Below are positions 34,146 to 47,370 of a stretch of 64,000 bases of DNA, in pieces. Made by a program: the position numbers and the translations under genes. Source of the DNA: Siphonodentalium dalli. Lineage: Eukaryota; Mollusca; Scaphopoda; Gadilida; Siphonodentaliidae. The notes beneath the pieces were generated by a model. It saw nothing but the letters and a program-made list of their open reading frames with translations, was not told the origin of the DNA and searched no databases. The DNA lies in NCBI GenBank assembly GCA_032622095.1, contig CP136061.1:3102001-3166000 (forward strand). The letters are read 5' to 3'. Each line of letters begins with the position of its first letter. Position 1 is the first letter of the stretch.

Positions 34146-35134
34146 GAACAGGGGTATATTTACAGTGTCAAATCGAATGGGGATCTTTTAACAATATTTT
34201 TTAACAATTTCCTAGAAGTGTTTGAAAATTGAGAACTGAATTTATATTTTTTTTTATGAGGTTTCGATTGAAAAATTTCTAACTTAGCACATCAGGATTA
34301 ACAGACTACTGGTATGTTTGGTATATTTTTCTGTAATCGACACCTGCTGAGGTGGGGAAATATCATCCATTTTCGCACAGCTATATTCTCTTTCCCAACA
34401 AAGTCCATAGAACATACATGTAAAATTACAGCTATGCTTTAATTAATCAACTCGCCTTATAAAGGTTGACCATCGGGTATTACTGCAGTATTCAGGCGTG
34501 TTCATGTGATCAACCGCAGTCAGTTATACCGCTGCAGATTGTGGTCCACCTCACATCTGCAGTTAGGTTGTATTTTTCATGCGATGTTTAAATGAATTTT
34601 TTTTGACATTGTAACCACACCAGAAATTTGTTTTATTGTTTCAAAATGTCTAGATAGAATTCAGAATTTTTGTGGTAAAACAATTAACTTGGTTATCACA
34701 GACATATTACTGTGGTAAGATTACTAGCGGATACCGCATGTCAACAGGGACTGCATGCTCTAATTATTATCAGGTTTAACATGTTTATACTGGATACAGT
34801 TCATCGAGACTTAATAGTGGCCCAGAAAAATTTGACGAGCCGACGGTCTCAGACCAAATTGCAGATGAAGATGGATAACTCTAAAATCAAGAGGCTTTGT
34901 GTTGATAATAAGGCCAAACTTCATCGAACAGCATGTTGATAAATATAATGTATCGGGCAATTTTATACTATACATGCAGTTGACAGTGGTTAGCATTATT
35001 TTTGGGTAATTAATCGATTCTGATAACTGAAGCAGCATTTCAAAAAAAAATGTTGTTGGAATCTGATTATATTGGGACCATCGAATCTGATTGAGCACCT
35101 TTAATAGTTAACTATATGAGCTAAATACACATAA
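34146..35134. other. Unassigned sequence
   Basis: Open frames of up to 95 codons (34,712-34,939 on + and 34,811-35,098 on -) overlap each other and show no domain. No feature supported. Confidence 0.4.
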
Positions 35135-35230
35135 GGCAACGCCAATTTTTAAGTCCGGTTTACGAACACCTCCTACAACTTTTTTTCCGTTTCATGAACC
35201 CAAAGAATTTACACGCATAATAGACATTTA
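35135..35230 (+). mobile_element. Related Harbinger-like terminus (fragment)
   Basis: GGCAACGCCAATTTTTAAG, then 'tccggtttacgaacacctcc' and 'tacaactttttt', matches the right end (reverse-complemented) of the 31,447 MITE. TAA precedes it. A possible decayed opposite end ('attgatgtcgcctt') is at about 36,519-36,532, which would make an element of about 1.4 kb, but that is uncertain. Confidence 0.6.
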
Positions 35231-36260
35231 AACTTTGAAAATTGCAGGTTTTGCTCTAAATTTACACATTCCCATCTTAAAAAATTATTTGATTTCCTGT
35301 ATCGCAATACACATGATATCATGATGATGATATGCGTATCATTGATAGTGTATCCCAATACAATGCATGAATTCGCTATGAATCATTACAGTCCCACAAA
35401 AAATGGGAACTGCAGTTATCTCTCATTGATTTTAACTCAATAACCACATAGTAAATTGGAAGTTTTCCATGGAAATGTGTGTTGTCGATTAGTCTACTTC
35501 GACTTGATTTTTTTACTGTCGATTAGTCAACTATGAAAAACCCAAGCCATTTCAATACTAATGCAGTATCTGCTGGTATTAAATCTTACTGCAGTAATAT
35601 TTTTGTTGTAACCAAGTGAATTACTGCAGTGTTTCAACCACGGTAAACCGCATTAATTTTTCTCATGACCGCCTTTCAGCCAGATCATTCTTTACAGTAC
35701 TTACCATGTACATGTACCATATGTTCTATTTGGGGATAGACCATGATACTAGTATGTCACTTTGTGGGTTAAGTTTATAGAATTGGTGCAGTTGCACACT
35801 GCATCACTGCCTAACTCATTGCAAATGGAGGTCTCTTAATACATTTACATGTGTATAGTTTCTCAGTGCAATTTGGCTTTTTGGATGAAAACCAAAACTC
35901 GATAAGTCCATACAATAGGGACAATTTGATTGAAATTTAAAGCAGAAATATAGCTTGGAGCAATTCATAGGGTCACATAACCATTACCGCAATTATGTAC
36001 ATTATTACATGTACCTCAATCATATTTATGATGATTCAATGACAGTACGTTAGACCGAGTGGTCATTACTAGTAGTCCGATGGGTTCAATTGTCAAGAAG
36101 TTCAATAGTTTGAGGGTTCAATAGTCCAAATGTTCAATTGTAACCGCGTTGAGAGTATCAATTACTGTACCGTAGTACAAAGTTATTTACTTGAGACATA
36201 ACATGTATTGTCGATATACATGTACACAATGATATGGGAGGCCAAATTCACATTTAATAA
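35231..36260. other. Unassigned sequence
   Basis: Contains several loosely repeated 'gttcaatagtc'-like words near 36,085-36,140 and no supported gene. Confidence 0.4.
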
Positions 36261-36261
36261 T

Positions 36262-36352
36262 AAATTGCGCTTAAGTGCAATCAATTGCGCTTAAGCGCAA
36301 ATACCACATATTGTGCTTAAGCGCAATAAGGGCATTTACACTTAAGCGCAAT
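36262..36352. repeat. Second cluster of GCTTAAGC palindromes
   Basis: Four copies in 90 bp: ATTGCGCTTAAGTGCAAT, ATTGCGCTTAAGCGCAA, ATTGTGCTTAAGCGCAAT and a shorter ACACTTAAGCGCAAT. Same family as 4,975-5,445, 31 kb away. Confidence 0.85.
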
Positions 36353-36654
36353 TAGTTAACCTACCCATAAACTATTAGCATGACCTGGTGTATCACCTAG
36401 CAACACAAGATGAGCATTGGGCTAATTTTGACCTGTACTCAACAGTCAAACTGTGAGTATGTGTTCAACAAGGAGAATCCCCTAATTACATATTATCAGC
36501 ATCCCTCTATCAAAATAATTGATGTCGCCTTCCCGGAACTCTAGTAATGTTTTGTATGATATTTTTAATGTATTTTTGCACAGATATTAGCCTTTACTAT
36601 GTTAATATCCTATACATGCATGCGGTGTCACTGCATGAGGGCTTTCTTACCTTA

Positions 36655-36868
36655 TACAATAATGCTCTATTTAATCGACTTCTTAACCACAGCAGAATTA
36701 TGGGTAACTTTTCAGGATTTAGTCGGAAATATGCCTTGTTGCCATTCATCGAAAAGCTCTCGAGAGCTTTCCGATGAATGGCAACAAGCCATATTTCCAA
36801 CTAAATCCTGAAAAGTTATCCATAATTCTGATGTGGTTAAGGAGTCGATTAATTAGAGCATTACTGTA
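36655..36868. mobile_element. Mariner-like MITE, longer subfamily, intact hairpin (214 bp)
   Basis: TA-bounded ends (TACAATAATG and CATTACTGTA), the shared 'accacagcagaattatgg' arm and a near-perfect palindrome through the centre (AAAGCTCTCGAGAGCTTT). It is the same family as the 133-bp copies in the inverted repeat but carries about 80 bp of extra inner stem. Overlapping open frames on both strands arise from the palindrome. Confidence 0.87.
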
Positions 36869-37899
36869 TGGTTTACTTATTGACTTAAATCAGGGGGAAA
36901 AACCCTATTTTCATATTATCAGCATCCCTGTCAATGTTCGCTTCTGATTATGTGTTTAGTCGTAGGTCATCTGATTCAGTATGCCAGCATACTGTTATTA
37001 GAGACCTTTATATAAGCATCAATGTTCACATCTGATTATGTGTTTAGTCGTAGGTCATCTGATTCAGTATGACAGCATGCTGTTAATAGATACATTTATA
37101 GAAGCCTCAATGTTCACTTCTGATTATGTGTTTAGTCGTAGACCATCTGATTCAGTATGCCAACATGCTGTTATTAGAGACCTTTATATAAGCCTCAATG
37201 TTCACTTCTGATTATGTGTTTAGTCGTAGGTCATCTGATTCAGTATGCCAGCATGCTGTTATTATAGACCTTTATATAAGCCTCAATGTTCACTTCTGAT
37301 TATGTGTTTAGGCGTAGGTCATCTGATTCAGTATGTCAGTGTGCTGTTATTATATACCTTTATATAAGCCTCAATGTTTCCATCTGATTATGTGTTTAGT
37401 CGTAGGTCATCTGATTCAGTATGCCAGCATGATGTTATTAGAGACCTTTATACAAACCTCAATGTTCACTTCTGATTATGTGTTTAGTCGTAGGTCGTCG
37501 GATTCAGTATGCCAGTATTCTGTTATTGGAGTCCTTTATATAAGCCTCAATGTTCATTTCTGAATATGTGTTAGTCGTAGGTCATCTGATTCAGTGTGAC
37601 AGCATGCTGTTATTAGAGACCTTTATATAGGCCTCAATGTTCACTTATGATTATGTGTTTAGTCGTAGGACATCTGATTCAGTATTCCAGCATACTGTTA
37701 TTAGAGACCTTTATATAAGCATCAATGTTCACATCTGATTATGTGTTTAGTCGTAGGTCATCTGATTCAGTATGTCAGCATGCTGTTATTAGAGACCTTT
37801 ATATTAGCCTCAATGTTCACTTCTGATTATGTGTTTAGTCGTATGACATCTGATTCAGTATGCCAGCATACTGTTATTAGAGACCTTTATATAAGCATC

Positions 37900-40800
37900 A
37901 ATGTTCACTTCTGATTATGTGTTTAGTCGTAGACCATCTGATTCAGTATTCCAGCATGCTGTTAGTAGAGACCTCTATATAAGCCTCAATGTTCACTTTT
38001 GATTATGTGTTTAGTCGTTGGTCATCTGATTCAGTATGCCAGTATGCTGTTATTACAGACATTAATATAATCCTCAATGTTCACTTCTGGTTATGTGTTT
38101 AGTCGTAGGTCATCTGATTCAGTATGCCAGCATGCTGTTAGTAGAGACCTTTATATAAGCCTCAATGTTCACTTCTGATTATGTGTTTAGTCGTAGGTCA
38201 TCTGATTCAGTATTCCAGCATGCTGTTAGTAGATACCTTTATATAAGCCTCAATGTTCACTTCTGGTTATGTGTTTAGTCGTAGGTCATCTGATTCAGTA
38301 TGCCAGCATACTGTTAGTAGATACCTTTATATAAGCCTCAATGTTCACTTCTGGTTATGTGTTTAGTCGTAGGTCATCTGATTCAGTATGCCAGCATTCT
38401 GTTATTAGAGACCTTTATATAAGCCTCAATGTTCACTTCTTATTATGCGTTTAGTCGTAGGTCATCTGATTCAGTATGCCAGTATACTGTTATTAGAGAC
38501 CTTTATATAAGCCTCAATGTTCACTTCTGATTATGTGTTTAGTCGTATGTCATCTGATTCAGTATGACAGCATGCTGTTATTAGAGACCTTTATATAAGC
38601 CTCACTGTTCACTTCTGATTATGTGATTAGTCGTAGGTCATCTGATTCAGTATGCCAGCACGCTGTTATTAGAGTCCTTTATATAAGCCTCAATGTTCAG
38701 TTCTGATAATGTGTTTAGTCGTAGGACATCTTATTCAGTATGCCAGCATGCTGTTATTAGAGACCTTTATATAAGCATAAATGTTCACATCTGATTATGT
38801 GTTTAGTCGTATGTCATCTTCTTCAGTATACCAGCATGCTGTTATTAGAGACCTTTATATTAGCCTCGATGTTCAATTCTGAGTATGTGTTTAGTCGTAG
38901 GACATCTGATTCAGTATGCCAGCATACTGTTATTAGGGACCTTTATATATGCCTCAATGTTCACTTTTGATTATGTGTTTAGTCGTAGGACATCTGATTC
39001 AGTAAGCCAGCATACTGTTATTAGAGACCTTTATATAAGCATCAATGTTCACATCTGATTATGTGTTTAATCGTATGTCATCTGATTCAGTATGGCAGCC
39101 AGCAGCATGCTTTAGTAGATCCCTTTATATTAGCCTCAATGTTCACGTCTGATTATGTGTTTAGTCGTAGGTCATCTGATTCAGGTTGCCAGCATGCTGT
39201 TATTAGAGACCTGTATATAAGCCCCACTGTTCACTTCTGATTATGTGTTTAGTCGTAGGTCATCTGATCCAGTATGTCAGCATGCTGTTATTTTATACCT
39301 TTATATATGCCTTAATTTTCACTTCTGATTATGTGTTTAGTCGTAGGTCGTCGGATTCAGAATGCCAGTATACTGTTATTGGAGTCCTTTATATAAGCCT
39401 CAATGTTCACTTCTTGTTATGTGTTTAGTCGTAGGTCATCTGATTCAGTATGCCAGCATGTTGTTATCATATACCTTTATATAAGCCTCAATGTTCACTT
39501 CTGATTATGTGTTTAGTCGTAGACCATCTGATTCAGTATGTCAGTATGCTGCTATTAGAGACCTTTGTATAAGCCTCAATGTTCACTTCTGATTATGTGT
39601 TTAGTCGTATATCATCTGATTCAGTTTGGCAGCATGCTGTTATTAGAGACCTTTATATAAGCCTCACTGTTCACTTCTGATTATGTGATTAGTCGTATGA
39701 CATCTGATTCAGTATGCCAGCATGCTGTTATTAGAGACCTTTATATAAGCATCAATGTTCACATCTGATTATGTGTTTAGTCGTATGTAATCTGATTCAG
39801 TATGCCAGCATGCTGTTATTAGAGACCTTTATATAAGCATCAATGTTCACTTCTGATTATGTGTTTAGTCGTAGACCATCTGATTCAGTATTCCAGCATG
39901 CTGTTAGTAGAGACCTCTATATAAGCCTCAATGTTCACTTTTGATTATGTGTTTAGTCGTTGGTCATCTGATTCAGTATGCCAGTATGCTGTTATTACAA
40001 ACATTAATATAATCCTCAATGTTCACTTCTGGTTATGTGTTTAGTCGTAGGTCATCTGATTCAGTATGCCAGCATGCTGTTAGTAGAGACCTTTATATAA
40101 GCCTCAATGTTCACTTCTGATTATGTGTTTAGTCGTAGGTCATCTGATTCAGTATGCCAGCATGCTGTTAGTAGATACCTTTATATAAGCCTCAATGTTC
40201 ACTTCTGGTTATGTGTTTAGTCGTAGGTCATCTGATTCAGTATGCCAGCATACTGTTATTAGAGACCTTTATATAAGCCTCAATGTTCACTTCTGATTAT
40301 GTGTTTAGTCGTAGGTCATCTGATTCAGTATGCCAGCATGCTGTTAGTATAGACCTTTATATAAGCCTCAATGTTCACTTCTGGTTATGTGTTTAGTCGT
40401 AGGTCATCTGATTCAGTATGCCAGCATTCTGTTATTAGAGACCTTTATATAAGCCTCAATGTTCACTTCTTATTATGCGTTTAGTCGTAGGTCATCTGAT
40501 TCAGTATGCCAGTATACTGTTATTAGAGACCTTTATATAAGCCTCAATGTTCACTTCTGATTATGTGTTTAGTCGTATGTCATCTGATTCAGTATGACAG
40601 CATGCTGTTATTAGAGACCTTTATATAAGCCTCACTGTTCACTTCTGATTATGTGATTAGTCGTAGGTCATCTGATTCAGTATGCCAGCACGCTGTTATT
40701 AGAGTCCTTTATATAAGCGTCAATGTTCACTTCTGATAATGTGTTTAGTCGTAGGACATCTTATTCAGTATGCCAGCATGATGTTATTAGAGACCTTTAT

Positions 40801-41850
40801 ATAAGCATAAATGTTCACATCTGATTATGTGTTTAGTCGTATGTCATCTTCTTCAGTATACCAGCATGCTGTTATTAGAGACCTTTATATTAGCCTCGAT
40901 TTTCAATTCTGAGTATGTGTTTAGTCGTAGGACATCTGATTCAGTATGTCAGCATACTGTTATTAGAGACCTTTATATATGCCTCAATGTTCACTTTTGA
41001 TTATGTGTTTAGTCGTAGGACATCTGATTCAGTAAGCCAGCATACTGTTATTAGAGACCTTTATATAAGCATCAATGTTCACATCTGATTATGTGTTCAT
41101 TCGTATGTCATCTGATTCAGTATGGCAGCCGGCAGCATGCTGTTATTAGATCCCTTTATATTAGCCTCAATGTTCACGTCTGATTATGTGTTTAGTCGTA
41201 GGTCATCTGATTCAGGTTGCCAGCATGCTGTTATTAGAGACCTGTATATAAGCCCCACTGTTCACTTCTGATTATGTGTTTAGTCGTAGGTCATCTGATT
41301 CAGTATGTCAGCATGCTGTTATTTTATACCTTTATATAAGCCTTAATGTTCACTTCTGATTATGTGTTTAGTCGTAGGTCGTCGGATTCAGAATGCCAGT
41401 ATACTGTTATTGGAGTCCTTTATATAAGCCTCAATGTTCACTTCTTGTTATGTGTTTAGTCGTAGGTCATCTGATTCAGTATGCCAGCATGTTGTTATCA
41501 GATACCTTTATATAAGCCTCAATGTTCACTTCTGATTATGTGTTTAGTCGTAGACCATCTGATTCAGTATGTCAGTATGCTGCTATTAGAGACCTTTGTA
41601 TAAGCCTCAATGTTCACTTCTGATTATGTGTTTAGTCGTATATCATCTGATTCAGTTTGGCAGCATGCTGTTATTAGAGACCTTTATATAAGCCTCACTG
41701 TTCACTTCTGATTATGTGATTAGTCGTATGACATCTGATTCAGTATGCCAGCATGCTGTTATTAGAGACCTTTATATAAGCATCAATGTTCACATCTGAT
41801 TATGTGTTTAGTCGTATGTAATCTGATTCAGTATGCCAGCATGCCGTTAT
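37900..41850 (+). repeat. Higher-order repeat A: two copies of about 22-23 units
   Basis: The order of variant units from about 37,900 to 39,840 repeats from about 39,840. Marker 'attcagtattcc' followed by 'agcatgctgttagtagag' is at 37,941 and 39,883 (1,942 bp apart). Marker 'catcttcttcagtatacc' is at about 38,816 and 40,846 (2,030 bp apart), so copy 2 gained one unit between markers. The residual 6 bp over a whole number of units comes from a 6-bp insertion carried in the block. Confidence 0.88.
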
Positions 41851-44800
41851 TAGAGACCTTTGCATAAGCCTCAGTGTTCACTTCTGAGTATGTGTTTAGT
41901 CGTAGGTCATCTGCTTCAGTATGCCAGTATGCTGTTAATAGAGACCTTTATATAAGCCTCAATGTTCACTTCTGATTATGTGTTTAGTCGTAGGTCATCT
42001 TATTCAGTATGCCAGCATTCTGTTATTAGAGACCTTTATATTAGACTCACTGTTCACTTCTGATTATGTGTTTAGTTGTAGGTCATCTCATTTAGTATGC
42101 CAGCATGCTGTTATTAGAGACCTTTATATAAGATTCAATGTTCACTTCTGATTATGTGTTTAGTCGTAGGTCATCAGATTCAGTATGCCAGCATGCTGTT
42201 ATTAGATACCTTTATATAAGCCTCAGTGTTCACTTCTGATTATGTGTTTAATAGTGGGTCATCTGATTCAGTATACCAGCATGCTGTTATTAGAGACCTT
42301 GTATAAGCCTCGATGTTCACTTCTTATTGTGTGTTTATTCGTATGTCATCTGATTCAGTGTGCCAGCATGCTGTTATTAGAGACCTTTATATAAGCCTCG
42401 ATGTTCACTTCTGATTATGTGTTTAGTCGTAGGTCATCTGATTCAGTATGTCAGCATGCTGTTATTAGATACCTTTATATAGGCCTGATTGTTCACTTCT
42501 GATTATGTGTTTAGTCGTAGGTCATCTGATTCAGTATGCCAGCATACTGTTATTAGATACCTTTATATAGGCCTGATTGTTCACTTCTGATTATGTGTTT
42601 AGTCGTAGGTCATCTGATTCAGTATGCCAGCATACTGTTATTAGATACCTTTATATAAGCCTCAATGTTCACTTCTGATTATGTGTTTAGCAATTGGTCA
42701 TCTGATTCAGTATGTTAGCATGCTGTTATTAAAGACCTTTATATAAGCCTCAATGTTCACTTCTGATTATGTGTTTAGTCGTCGGTCATCTGATTCAGTA
42801 TGTCTGCATGCTGTTATTAGATACCTTTATATAAGTCTAAGTGTTCACTTTTGATTATGTGTTTAGTCGTAGGTCATCTGATTCAGTATGCCAGCATGCT
42901 GTTATTAGATACCTTTGTATAAGTCTCACTGTTCACTTCTGATTATGTGTTTAGTCGTAGGTCATCTGATTCAGTATGCCAGCATGCTGTTATTAGAGAC
43001 CTTTATATAAGCATCTATGTTCACTTCTGATTATGTGTTTAGTCGTATGTCATCTGATTCAGTATGCCACCATGCTGTTATTAGAGACCTTTATACAAGC
43101 CTCAATGTTCACTTCTGAGTATGTGTTTAGTCGTAGGTCATCGTATTCAGTATGCCAGCATGCTGTTATTAGAGACCTTTATATAAGATTCAATGTTCAC
43201 TTCTGATTATGTGTTTAGTCGTATGTCATCAGATTCAGTATGCCAGCATGCTGTTATTAGATATCTTTATATAAGCCTCAGAGTTCACTTCTGATTATGT
43301 GTTTAGTAGTAGGTCATCTGATTCAGTATGCCAGCATGCTGTTATTAGATACCTTTATATAAATCTCAGTGTTCACTTTTGATTATGTGTTTAGTCGTAT
43401 GTCATCTGATTCAGTATGCCAGTATGCTGTTATTAGAGTCCTTTATATAAGCGTCAATGTTCACTTCTGATAATGTGTTTAGTCGTAGGACATCTTATTC
43501 AGTATGCCAGCATGATGTTATTAGAGACCTTTATATAAGCATAAATGTTCACATCTGATTATGTGTTTAGTCGTATGTCATCTTCTTCAGTATACCAGCA
43601 TGCTGTTATTAGAGACCTTTATATTAGCCTCGATTTTCAATTCTGAGTATGTGTTTAGTCGTAGGACATCTGATTCAGTATGTCAGCATACTGTTATTAG
43701 AGACCTTTATATATGCCTCAATGTTCACTTTTGATTATGTGTTTAGTCGTAGGACATCTGATTCAGTAAGCCAGCATACTGTTATTAGAGACCTTTATAT
43801 AAGCATCAATGTTCACATCTGATTATGTGTTCATTCGTATGTCATCTGATTCAGTATGGCAGCCGGCAGCATGCTGTTATTAGATCCCTTTATATTAGCC
43901 TCAATGTTCACGTCTGATTATGTGTTTAGTCGTAGGTCATCTGATTCAGGTTGCCAGCATGCTGTTATTAGAGACCTGTATATAAGCCCCACTGTTCACT
44001 TCTGATTATGTGTTTAGTCGTAGGTCATCTGATTCAGTATGTCAGCATGCTGTTATTTTATACCTTTATATAAGCCTTAATGTTCACTTCTGATTATGTG
44101 TTTAGTCGTAGGTCGTCGGATTCAGAATGCCAGTATACTGTTATTGGACTCCTTTATATAAGCCTCAATGTTCACTTCTTGTTATGTGTTTAGTCGTAGG
44201 TCATCTGATTCAGTATGCCAGCATGTTGTTATCAGATACCTTTATATAAGCCTCAATGTTCACTTCTGATTATGTGTTTAGTCGTAGACCATCTGATTCA
44301 GTATGTCAGTATGCTGCTATTAGAGACCTTTGTATAAGCCTCAATGTTCACTTCTGATTATGTGTTTAGTCGTATATCATCTGATTCAGTTTGGCAGCAT
44401 GCTGTTATTAGAGACCTTTATATAAGCCTCACTGTTCACTTCTGATTATGTGATTAGTCGTATGACATCTGATTCAGTATGCCAGCATGCTGTTATTAGA
44501 GACCTTTATATAAGCATCAATGTTCACATCTGATTATGTGTTTAGTCGTATGTAATCTGATTCAGTATGCCAGCATGCTGTTATTAGAGACCTTTGCATA
44601 AGCCTCAGTGTTCACTTCTGAGTATGTGTTTAGTCGTAGGTCATCTGCTTCAGTATGCCAGTATGCTGTTAATAGAGACCTTTATATAAGCCTCAATGTT
44701 CACTTCTGATTATGTGTTTAGTCGTAGGTCATCTTATTCAGTATGCCAGCATTCTGTTATTAGAGACCTTTATATTAGACTCACTGTTCACTTCTGATTA

Positions 44801-46340
44801 TGTGTTTAGTTGTAGGTCATCTCATTTAGTATGCCAGCAAGCTGTTATTAGAGACCTTTATATAAGATTCAATGTTCACTTCTGATTATGTGTTTAGTCG
44901 TAGGTCATCAGATTCAGTATGCCAGCATGCTGTTATTAGATACCTTTATATAAGCCTCAGTGTTCACTTCTGATTATGTGTTTAATAGTGGGTCATCTGA
45001 TTCAGTATGCCAGCATGCTGTTATTAGATACCTTTATATAAGCCTCAGTGTTCACTTCTGATTATGTGTTTAATAGTGGGTCATCTGATTCAGTATGCCA
45101 GCATGCTGTTATTAGAGACCTTTATATAAGCCTCGATGTTCACTTCTGATTATGTGTTTAGTCGTATGTCATCTGATTCAGTGTGCCAGCATGCTGTTAT
45201 TAGAGACCTTTATATAAGCCTCGATGTTCACTTCTGATTATGTGTTTAGTCGTAGGTCATCTGATTCAGTATGCCAGCATACTGTTATTAGATACCTTTA
45301 TATAGGCCTGATTGTTCACTTCTGATTATGTGTTTAGTCGTAGGTCATCTGATTCAGTATGCCAGCATACTGTTATTAGATTCCTTTATATAGGCCTGAT
45401 TGTTCACTTCTGATTATGTGTTTAGTCGTAGGTCATCTGATTCAGTATGCCAGCATACTGTTATTAGATACCTTTATATAAGCCTCAATGTTCACTTCTG
45501 ATTATGTGTTTAGTCGTAGGTCATCTGATTCAGTATGCCAGCATACTGTTATTAGATACCTTTATATAAGCCTCAATGTTCACTTCTGATTATGTGTTTA
45601 GCAATTGGTCATCTGATTCAGTATGTTAGCATGCTGTTATTAAAGACCTTTATATAAGCCTCAATGTTCACTTCTGATTATGTGTTTAGTCGTCGGTCAT
45701 CTGATTCAGTATGTCTGCATGCTGTTATTAGATACCTTTATATAAGTCTAAGTGTTCACTTTTGATTATGTGTTTAGTCGTAGGTCATCTGATTCAGTAT
45801 GCCAGCATGCTGTTATTAGATACCTTTGTATAAGTCTCACTGTTCACTTCTGATTATGTGTTTAGTCGTAGGTCATCTGATTCAGTATGCCAGCATGCTG
45901 TTATTAGAGACCTTTATATAAGCATCTATGTTCACTTCTGATTATGTGTTTAGTCGTATGTTATCTGATTCAGTATGCCACCATGCTGTTATTAGAGACC
46001 TTTATACAAGCCTCAATGTTCACTTCTGAGTATGTGTTTAGTCGTAGGTCATCGTATTCAGTATGCCAGCATGCTGTTATTAGAGACCTTTATATAAGAT
46101 TCAATGTTCACTTCTGATTATGTGTTTAGTCGTATGTCATCAGATTCAGTATGCCAGCATGCTGTTATTAGATATCTTTATATAAGCCTCAGAGTTCACT
46201 TCTGATTATGTGTTTAGTAGTAGGTCATCTGATTCAGTATGCCAGCATGCTGTTATTAGATACCTTTATATAAATCTCAGTGTTCACTTTTGATTATGTG
46301 TTTAGTCGTATGTCATCTGATTCAGTATGCCAGTATGCTG
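40700..46340 (+). repeat. Higher-order repeat B: two copies of about 31-33 units
   Basis: Marker 'catcttcttcagtatacc' recurs at about 40,846 and 43,580, and 'tttagttgtaggtcatctca' at 42,071 and 44,805. Both pairs are exactly 2,734 bp apart (31 units plus 6 bp). The second copy contains additional duplicated units near 45,000 and 45,500. Block B overlaps the end of block A, so it was formed after A or from part of it. Confidence 0.88.
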
Positions 46341-47370
46341 TTATTAGAGACCTTTATACAAGCCTCAATGTTCACTTCTGATTATGTGTTTAGTCGTAGT
46401 TCATCTGATTCAGTATGCCAGCTTTCTGTTATTAGAGACCTTTATATAGGCCTCAATGTTCACTTCTGATTATGTGTTTAGTCGTAGGTCATCTGATTCA
46501 GTATGCCAGCATGCTGTTATTAGAGACCTTTATATAAGATTCAATGTTCACTTCTGATTATGTGTTTAGTCGTAGGTCATCAGATTCAGTATGCCAGCAT
46601 GCTGTTATTAGAGACCTTTATATAAGCCTCAACGTTAACTTCAGATTATGTGGTTAGTCGTAGGTCATCTGATTCAGTATGTCAGTATACTGTTATTAGA
46701 GACCTTTATATAGGCCTCAATGTTCACTTCTGATTATGTGTTTAGTAGTAGGTCATTTGATTCAGTGTGCCAGCATGCTGTTATTAGAGACCTTTATATA
46801 AGTCTCAATGTTCACTTCTGAATATGTGTTTAGTCGTAGGTCATCTGATTCAGTATGCCAGCATGCTGTTATTAGTGACCGTTATATAAGCCTCAATGTT
46901 CACTTTTGATTATGTGTTTAGTCGTAGGTCATCTGATTCAGTACGCCAGCATGCTGTTATTAGAGACCTTTATATAAGCCTCACTGTTCACTTCTGATTG
47001 TGTGTTTAGTCGTTGGACATCTGATTCAGTATGCCAGTATACTGTTATTAGAGACCTTTATATAAGCCTGAATGTTCACTTCTCATTATGTGTTTAGTCG
47101 TAGGTCATCTGATTCAGTATCCCAGCATGCTGTTATTAGATACCTTTATATAAGCCTCGATGTTCACTTCTGAGTTTGTGTTTAGTCGTAGGTCATCTGA
47201 TTCAGTATGCCAGCACGTTGTCATTAGAGACCTTTATATAGGCCTCACAGTTCACTTCTGATTATGTGTTTAGTCGTAGGACATCTGATTCAGTATGCCA
47301 GCATGCGTTATTAGAGACCTTTAAATAAGCCTCAATGTTCACTTCTGATTATGTGTTTAGTCGTAGGTCG

